From CAYNRQ01 sp964399875 (GTDB lineage: Archaea > Aenigmatarchaeota > Aenigmatarchaeia > QMZP01): a DNA stretch of 22,968 nucleotides. Location of the stretch: the NCBI GenBank assembly GCA_964399875.1, contig CAYNRQ010000013.1, positions 1 through 22,968 on the forward strand. The letters are read 5' to 3'. The notes beneath the pieces are model-generated. The model saw only the letters and a list, made by a program, of their open reading frames with translations. It was not told where the DNA came from and did not search any database. Shown piece after piece: positions 22,296 through 22,968 of this stretch. The first letter of the stretch is position 1. Each line of letters starts with the position of its first letter. The position numbers were made by a program, and so were the translations under genes.

Positions 22296-22813
22296 CCCCT
22301 GCAACTCTCGCAAATCCACCTTCCGCTTACATTTTTCAGGTTATCAGAGTAGGATTCGCAGTTTTCGCATATGCCTGATATTTCCTGGTCAGGTCTTGCA
22401 ACCAGATCAACCCTTGTTTTCAATTTCTCAGAAAGGATATCAATAAGCTCTGGTGAAACAAGAAGAATCTCTTTATCAGAAACAATGCCCAAAAGCTTGC
22501 CGTTCTTTATCACAGGCAGTCTTTTTATGCCGTTCCTGACCATAATCTTCGTGACTTTGAGTATATCCTCATCAGGGGAGGCTGATATAAGCTTCTTTTT
22601 TGGCAGATCCTTTATCTTTGTCTTTTTATTCAATCCCTTTGCAACAGCGCCCACAATATCCTCTGATGTGACAATGCCAACAGGCCTCATCTTGTTCAGA
22701 ATAACAACAGACCCTACCCTGTTGTTTGTCATTATCTTGGCGGCATCAGACAATGTCAGATTGGGATCAATAGTAATTACACTTTTCTTCATTATTTCCT
22801 TGACCTTAACCAT
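22292..22813 (-). CDS. CBS-domain pair with C-terminal zinc ribbon
   Basis: A 173-residue protein with two CBS motifs: first about 1-58 (VKEIMKKSVITIDPNLTLSD, then RPVGIVTSEDI), second about 66-125 (IKRLPVIKNGKLLGIVSDKE). A C-terminal zinc ribbon, CENC (149-152) and CESC (168-171), follows. CBS pairs bind adenine nucleotides or SAM and often regulate a partner. The ribbon suggests a nucleic-acid or protein contact. Its target is not in the window. GAGGGTG about 11 bases before the ATG at 22811-22813 is a ribosome site, and a possible TATA box, TTTAAAA read leftward, lies at about 22896-22904, which would give a 60-base leader. Confidence 0.88.
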   Translation of the reverse strand: MVKVKEIMKKSVITIDPNLTLSDAAKIMTNNRVGSVVILNKMRPVGIVTSEDIVGAVAKGLNKKTKIKDLPKKKLISASPDEDILKVTKIMVRNGIKRLPVIKNGKLLGIVSDKEILLVSPELIDILSEKLKTRVDLVARPDQEISGICENCESYSDNLKNVSGRWICESCRG

Positions 22814-22940
22814 AGTCTTTTCACCCTCTGCATCAACCGTTTATCAGCGCAAGTATCTGGCGGAAAACCCACCTTAATATTCTAATGGTTTTTGGGTTTT
22901 AAATAGATTCTATTTTTCGGCTTTAAGAACTTAAATCCGT

Positions 22941-22965
22941 AAACTATGCAGAAACTGCATAGTTA
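22941..22965. repeat. Perfect inverted repeat near the window end
   Basis: AACTATGCAG (22942-22951), AAA, CTGCATAGTT (22955-22964) form a ten-pair stem with a three-base loop. No gene is visible around it, and the window ends four bases later. It could be an operator, a terminator or part of an RNA gene continuing outside. Confidence 0.5.
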
Positions 22966-22968
22966 CCT

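Overview
The window is archaeal chromosomal DNA. It encodes archaeal replication proteins (Orc1/Cdc6, a DNA polymerase D small-subunit homologue, a family B polymerase, the Holliday junction resolvase Hjc). It also encodes archaeal NAC, dimeric GlyRS, archaeal-type PheS/PheT, a MinD-like ATPase, and a tRNA split by bulge-helix-bulge introns. Many genes have a TATA box about 25 bases before the start codon and little or no leader. Others have GGAGG/GGTG ribosome sites. The phylum cannot be fixed from sequence alone; a DPANN or deep euryarchaeal lineage is my guess. The DNA looks like a draft or metagenome scaffold, with 100 Ns at 16032-16131.

Layout. 1-2100: N-terminus of a membrane-anchored protein, hjc, a COG1709-type HTH regulator and a metallophosphoesterase. 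2159-3269: an SR-beta-like membrane GTPase homologue and an M50-like membrane protease, in one leftward operon. 3270-3560: a gene-free region with dyads and repeats next to cdc6, a good candidate replication origin. 3561-5805: the cdc6 / polD small-subunit operon. 5806-6559: an inverted-repeat copy and a decayed PIG-L deacetylase gene. 6600-8188: a membrane-anchored OB-fold protein and a TctA-like integral membrane protein. 8189-8694: a second gene-poor region with an origin-box-like dyad, tandem repeats and a broken small ORF. 8691-11819: family B polymerase and a DUF3467-like protein. 12033-20056: NAC, GlyRS, PHP phosphoesterase, glycosyltransferase 2, a methyltransferase, PheS and PheT. 20123-22813: MinD-like ATPase, the tRNA, a lamin-tail lipoprotein and a CBS/zinc-ribbon protein.

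Main discoveries. (1) A tRNA-Arg(CCU) on the minus strand at 20975-21228 is cut by three introns, in the D-loop, the anticodon stem and the T-loop. Each junction can be folded as a bulge-helix-bulge, and the spliced product is a near-perfect cloverleaf. (2) The polymerase D small-subunit homologue keeps its OB fold and C-terminal end but lacks the phosphodiesterase active-site segment. (3) The palindrome TATAACAGTGTTATA occurs twice before cdc6 and once before polB, and a second motif (CCATGRTTTC-N3-TRGAAA) is shared by the cdc6 region and the gap beside polB. This suggests shared control, or initiator binding, at replication genes. (4) The 100-N gap is flanked by the same 55 bases on both sides, so it is probably an assembly artefact.
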